Counted from the stretch's first letter, positions 1-14,400 are shown. The stretch is 64,000 nt of DNA from Neelides folsomi (GCA_034687125.1 JAQGBZ010000095.1:62001-126000), one strand, 5' to 3'. The notes: generated from the letters alone by a model not told the origin. Numbers and translations: made by a program.

Positions 1-1942
1 AAAGGCTGTTGAGTTGAGTCAAGGTCTCAAGGCTTCTTCCAATTGTCTTTGATGGAATAACATAGTATCATATATCTCAATCCGAAAGAAATATTGTCAA
101 TATATTATAGTAGGTATGCATATTCAATGACCAATATGTATAAATATTATGGTACATGGTACATCACTATACACAATACAAATAAAGATAAAATGGATAC
201 CCTTTATCCATACAGTATGGATAGTTACTATTTACCATACTTTAAGATATGTATGAACCATTCTGCCTTCACGTATAAAATAAACCAAGTGGAACCTTCC
301 TTGTCGAAAAAAGATAAATATACATAAACACTACTATAGATTTGTATAAGTGGTTGTAAAGGCTAATACCAGTAATATGAGAGTTGAACCATTAAAATAT
401 ATGTGGTTGTTTGAGTTAAAGGGTTTTACTCAATGACTTGCGCCTTTTCATTAATTTCCTCGTCCACATTCAACTCTTGGAAAATATAATAGTTATAATA
501 TAATAGTTTTCCTATTATTCAAATTCATCGTAAAGTTGAGACGAGCGAGGTTAAAAAATTGAGTGTGTTGTAACAGGTTGCGCCTCGAGCTCTGGGATTC
601 CTCAGTATCGATACTCTAAATAGGCGAAATTTGGCTGTGCAGCTGACGACGTGGATCACCACAAACAGTCACCAGTTTACCTCTCAAAGGGGTTGAGTTT
701 AATTTATTTAATACACGCACTTTCCTCTTCTTTTAATCGTCGACTCCATTGTGAAAAAGAGATAACCAATCTCGACAAACAATCCCTATTATTAATTTAC
801 TAAAAGAGCTTTAAATAATTTTAGAAAAATAGTTTTAGTTAGCGATTCAGAATTGTTGTGATTAAGAAAAATGTTAAATTAGATTTTAAAAAGTGTTAAT
901 TATATCAAACTAAAGTGTGATAATTCAACTACGTCCATAATTTTTTTAAAAAAGTTTCTAATTGGTTGAATCCGTGAAATATGCTGCATTGTTTTTACCT
1001 ATTTTTTACCTCATCGTGTAGATTCTCGAGCTTTTAATCCCAAGTGTAAATACGAAACGGTGAATGGTGAGTATTCGGATTTTATATTTTGATTTTTAAC
1101 ATTTAACATTTTTGGTCATCAACCTACTTCATTTAATTTAAATACCTTATAATTATTTATAACATTAAATTTCAAAAGGTGAAAGTTTTTCAACCGATTC
1201 TAATGAATAACAAAATAACATTATGTATGTATTTAGATATTTATTTTTTATAAAGTCCTTCCTGGGAACTTGATTGTGACAAATTCTTGGAAATGTGTTT
1301 ATCAATCAAGTGTCAATAGTTCATATTACAGTGAATAAACCCATGTACATACTCCATAAACATTTACTTATAAATATCATATTGCAAAAATATGCAAATA
1401 ACTAAAAGTAAGTACCATATCATATTGATAAGCAATTAAATCCAATTCCATTTATCCTTGCCGTATGTATAACGTAAAATGGAAGCTTTAGAAGGCTATA
1501 TGATAACTACATTAAATCAAAATACTGATAAAGTCGACGATACAAGACCTACAAATAAAATTTAATGAATATACCTACCTATAAAGTACCTAATAAATAC
1601 AAATAGATAGACATCATTTAGCATATTATGCATATGAAAATTATTAAATGAACACAATACTTTTCATATTATAATATTAACTGCCAATATTTATCATTGT
1701 ATATTCAGTGGTATTACTATTTCACGAATAAAAGTAAAATATTCTGCTGATATATGATTTGTTGATTATAAACATTAGAATTAGTTGTAAAGTAATTAGG
1801 AAAGTCATTCTTACATGGTAAGTGGTTCTTTAATGCAGGCCTCGTTCTTTCCAGATCAATCCCAGACCTTTTGAAGAGGCTTCAGTAAAGTTGAGAGACT
1901 TCAGCGTGAATTTAAGTGAGGGATGACTCGTGATCGAAGAAG
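1..1942. other. Upstream region and probable 5' UTR of first zinc-finger gene
   Basis: No protein-coding exon is supported here; the small open frames are AT-rich and lack codon structure. The stretch around 560-800 is less AT-biased than its surroundings and may hold the promoter. A good splice donor follows position 1066 (GAATG then GTGAGTATT). Candidate acceptors end at 1838 (tgcag) and 1853 (ttccag), which suggests a 5' UTR exon ending at 1066 spliced to the exon carrying the ATG at 1943. The rest is AT-rich sequence with no recognisable element. Confidence 0.4.
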
Positions 1943-4900
1943 ATGAGGGAAATGTGTTCAAAAATTCGTAAAGGAATGTTGCCGGTGGACGTCGACGGGA
2001 AGGCAAATTACTTTTCTCCTAATAACCCTTTGCCAAATCTCGGGTCTACTTCTCCCACCGGAGCTGCAATGAAGGCTAAAAAACAAAAGTAATTATTTGA
2101 TACCTTTTACATAAATAAATAATTCATTAATTATTAAAATTAAGTCAATTATAATATTTAATAAAATTAAAGAATAAACGATTGACATTTTTGAACACAT
2201 ACATATGTAGATAATATACATTTTCATTGTTTCAATAATAATAATAATAATTAATAGTATATAAATATCGTTTTAAATGATATCTGCTACCATTACCTTT
2301 CTTTATATTTCTTTTGCCCGACATTGGGCTGAAAGGACGATTCCAATTGAATGGAGATAATGAGAGTGAATTTTGAAAGATAGGCAAAATAGTAGATTTG
2401 AGATATGTGTATATACCTACTTAGGATCATCACTCATCAGATTTTCAAACAAGTTTATGAGACTCATGACTAATTGTAATAGGAATGACTTGAGAAAGAA
2501 CCATAAATACTGTACATAGCATATGCAAGTACATATAAGTTGATAATTTTAAATATGCACATTCAATCTTATTGAAACACACATTTTTGTCTCGAATAGA
2601 AAATACACAGGAATGTCTTATCCCGTAAATAAAAACTTACAATTATACCATTACAATTAGAGTAAAAGCTACATAATACCCAACAATATTTTATAATATC
2701 AATAACTAACCAATCCAGTATATTATAATAATATAAATACCTAAATCATATCAGAATTGAGAATTAATCACTGATTGTAAGAGTGAGATTATTTTTTATA
2801 ATATATAAAATATCAACTATTGGGAATCGTCCAGAGTGAGTCATTTATATACATAACTAGTTTTGCAGCAGATTATCAGACGGATTCAGGTATAAATTCC
2901 TTAAGTTAAATTATTTAATGCAGTTTATTATTTTATTAAATAATTACAAATATTAATTATTTTTATTAATCAAGTTATTAACGACATTTTTATTGATTTC
3001 CAGATTTGCTCGAATTTACTTGTGCAAATTTTGTAAAAAGACTTTTACAAATGAATCAGCACTCTCAAACCATGAAATTGAATTTCATAACAGTAAACTC
3101 AACAAACCAGTGAATGTGCTCAGAATTGTTCGGAAACTTCCGAAAGACAAACGAATCCTTGTCGAACATGGCGACTACGGCCCTTCGTCACGACGTTTCC
3201 TGACCATCCCTCTCCAACGTGTTCCTCCCAATCCACCGCCTAGTCCATTCAAAGGGTTAATTTTTTGTCCACGGTGTCCACGATCGTTTTTTCAATCAAT
3301 TCCGCTCATACGCCATTTACAACTAGCTCATTTTCAAAGTGAAAAGAAAGAGGAAACGAAAAGCTCAATCCTTCAGGACAAGACAGAAAACAGCGACCAA
3401 ATGCCCCTAATCTGCAAAAAATGTGATACTCCTTTCGGTAAATATTTTTCATATACCAGCCATGTCAAGAAGTGCCTTATTGAGAATCCACGGGAGTCAA
3501 ATGCCACTCAACTCACTCAAGTCCCAGTCCCATCCCATGTCAGTCAAAGTCGGCGGAAAAGTAATGAGGTGGAATATGTTTCTGACAAGTCCGAGGACGA
3601 GGACGCGGACGATTCCGGCGACCCCGATTACTCTAGAAACAACACAAGAAAGCGGAAAAGGACATTGAGGAAGAGACGGAAAACTCGGAAAAGAGTTCTC
3701 ACAATTCCCGTACGACGCCGTCCAAAAGAAATTATTAAACAGTCCGATTCTCCAAGAAGTAATTCCATAGAGAGTTCAACGACCATTGAACTGTTAGAAA
3801 TTGAGGATTCTCCAGATGAAAAAGAAAGCCATTTGACCCCAATTATCTCAGGCCCAACATCCCCACCATGTTCATCGACATCTCCGTCCAAGTCAACATC
3901 TCTAACCGAAACAGCTTCACCGCCTTCACCGTCCACCTCAGTCATAATAATGTCATCCCCTTCAAGTCCAATGACAGAAGAAATCCTCTCCGACTACGTT
4001 CCGTCCGATTGCGAAGACGAAAAACAGACCCTCTTTGGAGAAATTGCCTACGACATCCGGAACCGGAGAAAAACAATGCAAATGGCTGCTTTGGAACAAA
4101 ATATCTCTGCACAAAAGTTGAGAACAATGCTTTTGTCCTTTGGCTTTGCAATAAAAAAGATCCCTTTAGACCAACTCCCTCCGGCCACCGTAATCCCGCT
4201 CAACTTTAATGAAACAAGTGCTAGGTGTTCTATTAAACATAAACAAATTAAGGAAATTAGGAAACGCGGAAGGCCAAGAAAACACCCTCTTCCAGATCCA
4301 CCCCAGACGCAACACTCACCAAACCGAGTGAGTTTCAACAACAACTTTCAAGGTCAAAGGTCAAAAACTGTCCTAGAGAGCAAAAATGGTGAATTCCTAA
4401 TACTCACAATCGATGACAGCAATGGGAGCGAAATGGAGAATCCAAGGAACAATTTCGTAAAGAGTGAGATCGAAGAGAAGAAGAAAGTTGGAAGAAAACG
4501 ATATCCAATCAGAGTTGACCGAGAAGCCTTGAAGCGAGCCATAATGTCCAAAGAGTCCATTAAAAGCATTTCTCGACGATTTGACCTTCCCTATTATGTG
4601 GTCAGAAGGGTGAGAAATGACGAAACTCCGTGTCCACCAACGTCCACTAGTCCAAACGATGTCGCCTTTAGCTCAATCGTTCAAATTCAAAATCCGCGTC
4701 CGATGCCAATACCTGTACAAAACGGCTACTACAAGGTAATGGATTAAATAAACTTACATTTACTTTTATAGTATTTCGTTAATTTATAGATAGTATTTAA
4801 ATACAGTAGTCTCCGGATGTAATGAATTTGAAGGGACCGGCCATTTTAATTCATTAAAACCGAAGTTCATTATATCAGGAGTATTGAATTTAATTAATGA

Positions 4901-6931
4901 AAATATCTTTATATGAATAGGAGTTAAGAAAATAGGGCTAAACGGTAAATAAAGGTTTAAAAAGAATTGATTTATTGTTTAAAATAATCTGTAATTGATG
5001 TTTAACGACGAGAAATTACAATTTTCTTTAGTATTTCACTTTCCATTTCTCCCAACAAATTAATTAAAGATTCGCACCTATCATTATCATCAATATTACA
5101 CATTAACCAACTTCTAAGACTATTCACACATTGAACTGCTTCATGAGAAGTTGTGATGGTCGGATCTTCTGTAATTTCGTCTTCCTCCTCTGAAACAAGG
5201 TTTTCGTCCTGTAAACTTTTAATTATTTCATCATCTGAAAAATCTCTCGTGTTTCAATGTCATTATCGAATGATTCAAAGTAGTTATTGTACCATTGACA
5301 ATATTAAATTTGGCACATATAACCTTTCTCTCTACTTTATTATCTAACATTTCAAAAATCTTAGCCTTACCCTTTAAACTTAATTGAGTTCTCGTTTGTT
5401 TAGACATTTTAAGTTTGTAAATGATTTAATTCAAACTTAGATTTAAACTGAACACGTTTTATCAAGAATCCGTACATCCAGGCGCACAAAAAGTTCATTA
5501 TATAACGAGTAGTGCTTTGGGGGGATTTCAAATTCATTCATTATAGCCGAAGTTTCATTACAACAGAAGTTCATTATATCAGAGCCTTTTAGCATTATAT
5601 AGCCTATCTTTTTGCCGGGACTTCTTAATATCATTCATTATAACCGAATTTTCATTACATCCGGATTCATTACAAAAGGATTCCACTGTAGTTTAAGTAA
5701 ATCATTTTTTTAAATGTTTTTTATATTCTGTTTAGTATAATCATTATCTTGGGACGAAAATGCTTCGGAAGTCAGTAAAGAAAAGTTCACTAATTTGGAA
5801 GAAATTTAATCATTTGCGGTATCGACGTTTCATTAAGATTCCAAACAGCTCTGCTCCTTTCTCCAGATTCAATATCAAAACATTGATGGTCAATGCCGCC
5901 AAACGACATAGAATCTTTTGTTCACCTGCCAAAAAGCTACTGAATTATAGTAAATATATCCGGAAATTCCAAGTGATGAAACACAAATTGAATAGAGTTC
6001 TTAGAAGCGAAGACATTTCAAAAATGTAATTATTGATTTACTAACCATAATTCTAAATTAAATATCATTAAATTAACCATTTTTGTAAAGTGAAGAATAA
6101 AATATTTCATATCGAAAATTATGTTTCTTGTTAGAATGGGATTGAACCCGGATGAAGTATCAACTGAGGAATCAGACGAAGAGATTCTTGAAGAAGACTG
6201 CAGTGGTGAGCTGAGGGTTTTGTCGTATTACTGCAACGATTGCAGAAGATATTTCTCAACATTGAAACGGCTCCAAATTCACAATCGCAATCTTCATTCT
6301 CATCTAATATCAAGGTTCGTCTAAATAAGATTTTAATTCTGATAGTATTACATAATATTTACTAATTCTTAATTTTTAGTTAACTCATTAATTTTATATT
6401 TTAAACAGTGGAAGCTTTCACACAGGAGAAACACAAATCACAAATGACCTCCCCGATGGAATGATTAGATGTGAATTTTGTGATGTTCCTTGTCTCATGG
6501 ATTCACTAGAAGACCATTATTTCATTAGTCATTATAAGGAGATGTTGAATGAATCAACTGACCAAGAAAATCTTCTCCGTCCTAATCAAAACGAACCAAG
6601 TGAGTTGGATAATGAGTTCATCGAAGGCCAGACGTCGACAATCGAATTAAAAAATGCGTTTATTCCACCTACTCCCGTCCCCTTTGTTGACTTGGACCAC
6701 GGGAGCGTTTGGGAAGTCGAGGACGAAGCATTAGGAGGCGATGAAAGAAAATATTTTTATTCTAATTGCGATTGCAGCATGAGGAACGCATTTCCAAATG
6801 AGCAAATGAGAGATGAACATAAAGAAATTGTCCATGGTTCTCGTCCATTTTTACGCTTGGAAGACTTTGGAACTCGTTTTAATTTTACGAAAACGGCTCA
6901 AGTTAAATTGGACAGATTTCAATTCCGATGA
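1943..6931 (+). CDS. C2H2 zinc-finger / AT-hook / psq-like HTH nuclear protein (multi-exon)
   Basis: Modelled exons are 1943-2088, 2869-2889 (a 21-nt microexon), 3004-4735, 5736-6025, 6135-6314 and 6409-6931, giving 963 codons plus stop. Every junction has AG and GT and keeps the frame; the 6314 donor (GTTCGT) is the weakest. Fingers: C63-x2-C-x12-H-x4-H; a second at about 144-165 (FCPRC...H-x4-H); a C2HC-like one at 193-213; one at about 763 (CNDC); one at about 811 (CEFC). An AT-hook (KRGRPRKH) lies near residue 475. A helix-turn-helix-like block at about 553-594 (SIKSISRRFDLPYYVVRRV) resembles the psq/CENP-B N-terminal fold. Acidic and Ser/Pro-rich linkers lie between. It is probably a nuclear DNA-binding protein; I recognise no specific ortholog. 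Alternatively it is two genes, one ending at the read-through stop at 4747 and one starting at the ATG at 5760. Confidence 0.7.
4804..5688 (-). mobile_element. Non-autonomous pogo/Tigger-like DNA transposon, internally deleted
   Basis: The 885-bp element begins CAGTAGTCTCCGGATGTAAT and ends, read on the other strand, CAGTGGAATCC...CCGGATGTAATGAA. It is flanked by TA on both sides (4802-4803 and 5689-5690), as expected for the Tc1/mariner superfamily. Subterminal copies of TTCATTAtAnC-type motifs recur in both orientations. On the minus strand two transposase remnants remain. One starts at 5407 (MSKQTRTQLSLKGKAK) and matches the psq/CENP-B-type N-terminal HTH. The other is an acidic C-terminal tail ending at 5002 (TSHEAVQCVNSLRSW near its end). 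The catalytic DDE core between them is gone and the frame breaks, so the copy is dead. In the single-gene model it lies in the intron 4736-5735 of the zinc-finger gene. Confidence 0.75.
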
Positions 6932-8498
6932 TACGAATCTCTAATCAACTAATTGTAAAATATTTATATTCGCATTAGTTTTACAATAATTGTTATTTAA
7001 TCATATCTTGTCAATTAATGGTTAATGTCAGATGAATTAATTATCCCATTTCCATTTTAATCATGAATTTGTGTTATTATTCTTACACTAATTTTTATTT
7101 TTTATTACCTATAAATGGTTAATATATAATATTCAAATGATCCCATATTCCATTTGAGAAAAAATATATTCTATGAATTTGTTATGGCTAGTGTTAAACG
7201 CGTGGTTCCAGTATGTACAGAGATTTAATTATGTAATTACATATAAAGTTATCTTAATAAATTGTTATCAAGTCGATACGAAATCCTTTATCCAATTTTA
7301 AGAAAATCGTATTTTTGATTTATCGTGGATAATAAAAAATATATGATATATTACATTTATATGGTAATTTATCCATCTTCTGTGTTGTGTCCGATGAATT
7401 AATTCTTGGTACGGTTGTTTACAATGTAATAAAGTTCAATTTTTTATATTAAGTATAACATACCTATATGTGAGAGTGTTTTATAAGTTGTCAGTTATTT
7501 AAGACGTTGAATTGAAGTAACCTATATTTAATATTTTAATTCCTATATTTAATATTTCATTAGTTTTAATTTATTTTACATAACTGGAATTGAAATTTAA
7601 CAAATCAATACCTATTGTTACTATTGCAAATGTGAATTATTATATTTAATATACTTTAATACTAAAAGTATATAAGGTTTAATAAACGAAGATGATGAAT
7701 TTATTCGATACTGATTTCTTTATTTTTAAAATTGCATTCATATAAAAATATATATTTTGTTTTTAAATAAATAAAATATTAATATAATTAACCAATAAGA
7801 TTATTTTATTATACAAAATGAATATACAGTATGTTCATCTCGAGATTCCATATATATATCAGGGTATACAGGGCCTTGCATATATATATATATGGTTTTT
7901 ACGTATATTGTGAGATATTCCATGTTTACCTCATCCTACACATTTCAAAAGGATGCGAAGGAGAGAGAAATGAGCGGCTCCTTCTTTCAATGCCAAACTC
8001 GTTGTGCGCTTTTTATACAACAACAATCGTAATTATCTCTCGTAATTTTCACTCGGATCGGATAGGGGAAAATCGGGAGCCTCGTCCGAAGGATGGAAAT
8101 CGTTCCTCTCTAATATCACAATTAAAAATTTAGTTATGATTGAGCCACATGTCATCTTAATCATCTTAATCAAGTAATTCTTAAACCAATTCTCCAATTG
8201 AGGAAGCTTCATAAAAAGCTTATTCCTATTTAAATTCAATTTTACTCTAAAATTAATAAAAACATTTTTAGATTGCATCACACAGTGGAACAACTCCGGT
8301 GATACAATTTTAGAATTCCTCTACTTTTGCACCATATTTGCAATAATTAACGGTATGTCCTCCCACAATGATTTGTAAATATTTTATCAGCTTCAAACAA
8401 CTCAACTATTTAATAATTTTGGAACACTTTATTATTTTCGTTCGAACAATTGGCTTCATATTTATTTATTTTCAAATATTCACTATCATAATTAACAG
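6932..8498. other. Intergenic: 3' UTR, poly(A) signal, simple repeats, upstream region of second zinc-finger gene
   Basis: A candidate poly(A) signal AATAAA lies at 7256-7261, downstream of the stop at 6931. Short AT dinucleotide runs occur around 7850-7893. The ATG of the next gene at 8499 directly follows an AG with a weak pyrimidine stretch (aattaacag), so a 5' UTR intron may end there. The open frames in this stretch look random. Confidence 0.45.
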
Positions 8499-11400
8499 AT
8501 GGACCTTGATCTCGATGGGCTTGGAATCCCACTGAAGAGGGAAGAAGCTCGCCAAGATGGTGCTTGGAATTCAATTTCAACGGTGTATGCTGGCCTCGAG
8601 TTCGACCCGAATCAACCGATTCAAGAGTCAATAATAGGAACCGATGGTCAACCTTACAATCCTTTTCCACCACCTGAACAATATGCATACGGGAATGACT
8701 ATTACAACAATGGCCAATACAATTCTTCTCCTGCTCATGATATCCATCATGGTTCAGGACCTCCAGTACCACCCTATTTCTCACCACACCATTCGAGTCC
8801 TCATCATCAGCAGAATTCTCAAGATGGTTTCTATTCTCCACAACCACCACCATTTGTCCCAACCTTCTCAGGAATTCCATCCCACACACCTGAAAGACTT
8901 CCCAATAGTGAACCTTTAATTGTCACATCACCTTCATACGTGGCAGCGACGAGTCAAACTTATTCAACTAGCCCTTACAGTATTCCACCAACACACTATT
9001 CTCAACAACAGACCATGAGCCCAACGTATGCTCCATTGAACTCACATAATCCGATTTCCTTTACTCCTCCTCATCAGCCATATCCTCAATCTTATTCTTC
9101 ATCTCCAACTCAAAATTTCAATTATCAGTATCAACCTCCTCATCCTTCTTCTCCGACTGGGACTCCTCTTCACGGAAATAACACTGGAGGAAATTACTCA
9201 CAATCAGACATTAATAATTCTCCGACTTCTTCCATGTCAAATGGATATTCCCAATACCCACAATACACACAGCTTGCCCCACCACCATCGTCTTCGACTC
9301 CTGCAGGATCATTGAGTTTGAATGGAGATGTTGAAAAGGTTGTGAAAGTGAAGAAAGGCCGAGGCCCAAATAAAAAAAATAAAGATAGGCCGAAATTTGA
9401 GCTTGAACCAATTCCAATGGCCGATCCAAATAAAGTTAAGTGCCCACAATGTGAAAAGATATTAAGTAAAGGTTCCTTCCCCAGTCATAAAATGATCCAC
9501 TCTGGAGAAAAACCCCACAAATGTGAAGATTGTGATAGATTTTTCCGGCAAATGTTTCAACTCCGCCTTCATCGCTCTCGAAAACACACGGTCGGGAAGG
9601 ATCACAAATGCGAAATTTGTTCAATGTGTTTCAAACTTGGCGATGCCCTGAAACGTCACTTGCTCACTCACAATGAGCCAATTGTTGCTCATTGTAAAAT
9701 CTGCAAAGCTCCTTTTAACAATAAGCGTTCTGCGACTCTTCACCAGAAGGAAGTTCATTCTCGTAGGGAGAATGCGGAAAATGTTAAAGGAATTCCCATA
9801 TCAGATCCATCAGTCAAAGTGAAATTGTCGAGGGAAGAAAAACGTATTCGTCTGTTGAGGAAGGTCGAAGAGGACGAAAGAGTCAAGAAGGATAAAATCA
9901 TTGGACTTAAGGCTGAATGTTTGGGACGATCGGTGAAAGTGTTAATCGAAAGGATCCCCCAAGACCAATTTGACAAATTGTTGATCAGGGCAAAAGAACT
10001 ACAAATCGAGCTTGAGAATTCCTTGGAGAAGGCAAAGGAAGTAAAAGAGACGGCGGCGAACCTGAGTTGTAAACATTGTGGTGATTCTTTTTCTGCCACG
10101 TATCAATTACTTGACCATTTGAAGATCCATCGGAAAGGAGAAGAAAAAACCAACAGTATGAGTAATGTAAGACATAAATATTCCCATGGGCTTAGCTGTG
10201 GTACGGGCAATGGGTATACAATAAAATACAATATGTAATTTAAATGCACTCTTGAGCTCAAGTTTCCTCTCTCCTAACTTATACCATAAAAAAGGGAATG
10301 TGAATGATAATATGAAAAATCTATTTCAATCTTATGGTGTAATTTTGGGTAGATAAATAATTTCAAATCTTTCATTACCTGCCCAGCTATGTTCATAAAT
10401 TCTTATTGGAAAAATTATCTAACATTTTCATTATCTAAAATTTCAGATGAGGAAGAAGAACCCGAGTCCCAAGATGAGAGTTTCAACGAGACTTCAAAAG
10501 ACCAATCAGTAAAAATAGGAATTTCGTTAAATCTTCCTTCTCCCAACGAGATTGTCATAGAAGAAGGGAAACCAGCAAAATTAAGTATTGAACCCAAGTC
10601 AAAATCGATCTTACATGAGCTGAATAAAAAGAAACCAAATGTTTGTAATATTCATTCAAATCTAAAGGAAAAAGTGGAAACTCCAATTAAAAAATCTTCT
10701 CAACTGTCAAATAAATTAAATTCGAATTTCCCACAATCAGATAAAACGAATATGTCTTCCACTATGTCACCAGATTCAGTCAACAGCGTAGATGTTCCTA
10801 TTAACTCACGGGGAATTCGAAGAGCCGCAATGGAAAATAAACTGGTCAAAACCAAACCCCTTCGTTTCAAACCTCCCGAAGTGCCCGAGCTCGAAGCGGC
10901 CCCCAAAGCTCAAATATCGAAGAAATCTACAACACCCAAATTGATGCCCCTTTTCGAAGCATCATTGAAATCCTCAGTTCAAAAAGACATTGCCAAGGGC
11001 AGGTCAACATTCAAAATAGTTCCTATTGAATCTCCGGATCACCGACGACGCGATAGGAGGAATAAACAATTGGAGAAAAAATATTTACCAGGCCCTGCAT
11101 CCCAGAAAAGGAAAGTCATTGAAGAAATTACAATTGATTCGTCCGAAAGTGAAGGAGAACCTACACCTAAAAAAGTTGTTAAGAAGCCACCTTCAAATCC
11201 AAGTAAAGTTCAATCTATCCCATTAAAAAGTCAATCTGTGAAAACGGTCAATGTTAAATTAATTGATACCGCTAAGAAACCTGTCATTAAATTAAGTCGA
11301 ATGACTTCAGATATAATGAAAAACTTAGTAAAAAAGAGATTAGGCGTCAACACCGAGAGCAATGTTGAGGATTTAAAAGAAACTTCAGAGGAAAGTGTAG

Positions 11401-14400
11401 AGGAAGAAGGCGGAGAAGAAAAAAGTCCATTGAGGAGATCTGGAAGAAATTCAATACAGTTGTCAGCTAATATCCCTCTAAAATCGAAAAAAAATAATAA
11501 GGGAAAGAAATCGAAAACAAGGAAAGAGCCAACAAATGAATCCCAGCAGGAAAAAGAATCATTAGAAATCGATTCACAGTCTGAAATATCCGAAAAAGTT
11601 TTCCAAACTGAAAAATCTGAAAAACAATTCCAATCGGGAAAGGAATCTCAATCAGAAACTGACTCTGAAATTATGGTGCGACAAATTAGAATAATAAATA
11701 TTGAAGAAGAAATTCCAAACCCTCCTTCCAATGAGTCAATCATGTCATTAAATAGTGAATTAAAAGAATTCGAAGAAAAGGAAATTACGATAACAACAGT
11801 TCGATCTCTTAAAGAAGATAAAGAATCGGACTTAATTCATTTCCCAGTTGACTCGAGACCAGCTTCCCCGAGCCTTATTAAAGAAGAAGACTTTCTAAGC
11901 ATGAAGGAAGTTGATAAAGAAGAACCTAAAGAAATCACAGAATCAACTAATGAGACCAACATTGAAGAAATTGAAATCAAGGCAGAAATGAAACAAGAAT
12001 TGAATTCGAGCACAGAATTAAATGACAACCTTACAGAGGAAGATGAAGCCGATGAAGAAATTAAAAAAGAGACAAATGAAGAGGATAAAAATCCACAAAT
12101 AAAAATTGAAGCAAATGAAATCAAGGAACAAATTGAAATCAACTCAAAGGTAAAAGTTTCCCTCACCCCTGTCAAAATCAACCTGGAGAAATTGGACGAA
12201 GCGACGCTGAAGGCCCAAATGGTTATTAACAATAATTGGCGAGAGAAGGTGAGAAAAGAAAAACAAAAGCGAAAAAAGAATCTCATCCCATTTAGCAAAC
12301 AACAGCAAGAGAACGAGGCAAAAGTGAAAGAAATGATGAAAAAAATGCAATGTTCTTATTGCTTTCGAACCTTCGACTTACCCCAAGCCTTGAAAAATCA
12401 TTTAAAGTGTATTCACAAGGAATTTGGGTTCTTTGCCGTTAGCAATCAATACAAAGAAGTTGAATGTAAAACTTGTGGAAAATTTTTCTCTCAGGCCTCA
12501 TCCCTTGCACGGCACAATACCGTTTCCCATTTGAAAATATTGGAAAAATGCAAATTTTGCAAATGGAGTTTTAATACTTTCTATATGAAAACTCACGTCA
12601 AAATAGTCCACGAAAGGGAAAAGCCATTTATGTGCCAATTTTGTGGGAAGATGTTCGCTCTGTCAAACTATCTAAATATTCATTTAGCCCAAAATCACTC
12701 AAAACAATTTGAAAATGAAAATGAACTTTTGGTGTACAAAATTATAAATCCAGTACGGAAATTTCGAAAACCGAGGCGAAAATTTGTTGAGCCTCCAACT
12801 CCTCCACCTGAACCAGAGCCAGAACCAGATCCAGAACCAGAGACTGAACCTGCAAAGACAGAGGAACAATCTGAATTAAATCAAGAGAATGATTCGACTA
12901 CTCGTCGAAGAAGGCCTAGAAGAAGTGCAATTGAAATGCTCATGGAAAAACCTAAAATTAAAACTGGTGGGAGAGGGAGCCAAGGAAGGAGATTAGGAAG
13001 GCCGAGAAAATATCCTCGTCCACTTTCGCCAAGCTCAAATGAAGAAGGGAAAAAGGTAACTAGACGGAAAAAAGATGTTTTTTCATCAAGCGAAGAAGAA
13101 GTGATAAAGAAGAAAGGTCGGCCGCGGGGAAGGCCACCAAAAAATCCACGTACGAGTGAGGGAGAAGAAGATAAAAAGAAGGTGACTCGACGGAGGAGGA
13201 AGAAAACTCCTGTTGATTCGGAAGATGAAGAAGAGAAAGATGAAGAGAAAAAGGAGAAAATAGAGAAAGATGAGAAAGAAAAGAAGGGGAAGTATATGCA
13301 TCATCTCACTAGAATGAAACTTGAAAGACCAGAAGAATTTAAAGCAATGTGGAAAAGGCGAAATGAAACGAGACTTGCAAGAATTAAACGGGAAAGGGAA
13401 ATACGAGTTGAGGCAGTTAAAAAACGATATGAGATGATGAAAGAACGGGATGAAAAAATTGAGGCTCGAATTAAAGCGCTTGAAAATGATGAAGAAGCTT
13501 CGAGTGATGAGGAAGGAGGTGGGAAAAGAATAAGCATAGATGAAAAGATGAGAATGAAAGAAGCAATTGATGTCATGGAGGGAAAAGATCCAAATGATCT
13601 TGGAAGCAAATTCATTATGTAAGATCTTAAATAATTAAACAAAAATATTGTATATTTAATATTATATATTAGTAGATAAATAAATATTAATATTACGATA
13701 ATTATTTAATTTACTGATGATTTAAATTTTAGGCCGGATGATGGAGATTCGAGTAAAAATTATGAAATTCGGCGACAGAGCTGTCGGGAGAAAACGCAAA
13801 AAAGATCAGTAAATTATGCCAACAGTTGGTACACGAGAAGGAGATTCTATGCAACTACAACTCCGGAATCTCCGAAAGAAATAATGGGAAAAGGCACAGA
13901 GAAAACCGATGAGGAAAGGATCAAATGCCGATTTTGTTACAGGAAGTTTCTGACTGATGCCGAGGCTTCAGCCCACTTGGACTATCACAAAGATGACAAG
14001 TTTAATTGCCCAGCATGCGGGCACAAATTCAGTCACAAACATCGACTCAAAACTCATTTTGGCCGAGTTCATAAAACTATAAAAATGCCAGAATTTTTAA
14101 ACATTCACGGTGCAACGGAAGAAGACGATGTCGTTCGTTTCAAGATCTTTGAGGGAGAGAAGGTGGCAAGGGTTCCCAAATTAAAGTATAAATGTAAATC
14201 TTGTGAAGCAATGTTTTCCAATATCCATAAATTCAAGGCTCACGAGTTTATTCATAAGAAAACGAGCTACGGATGTACGAGATGCCCCTACAAGGCTTTT
14301 TTGCCTATCATGGTCAAGAAACATATTACTCATGCTCACGGTGGTCAAGGGTCAGTTAAAAGATTCAAAACGAAGGGTCCAGCTAAAGAGAAAGAAGGAG

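Noticed and set aside
94-327. 77-residue open frame at the left edge
   Set aside because: Tyr/Met-rich product typical of random AT-rich DNA, with no domain and no splice context.
3628-3945. Minus-strand open frame opposite the zinc-finger exon
   Set aside because: Antisense shadow of Ser/Glu-rich coding sequence.
11837-12350. Minus-strand Ser/Phe-rich open frames in the giant zinc-finger exon
   Set aside because: Shadow of Glu/Lys-rich coding sequence; no independent signals.
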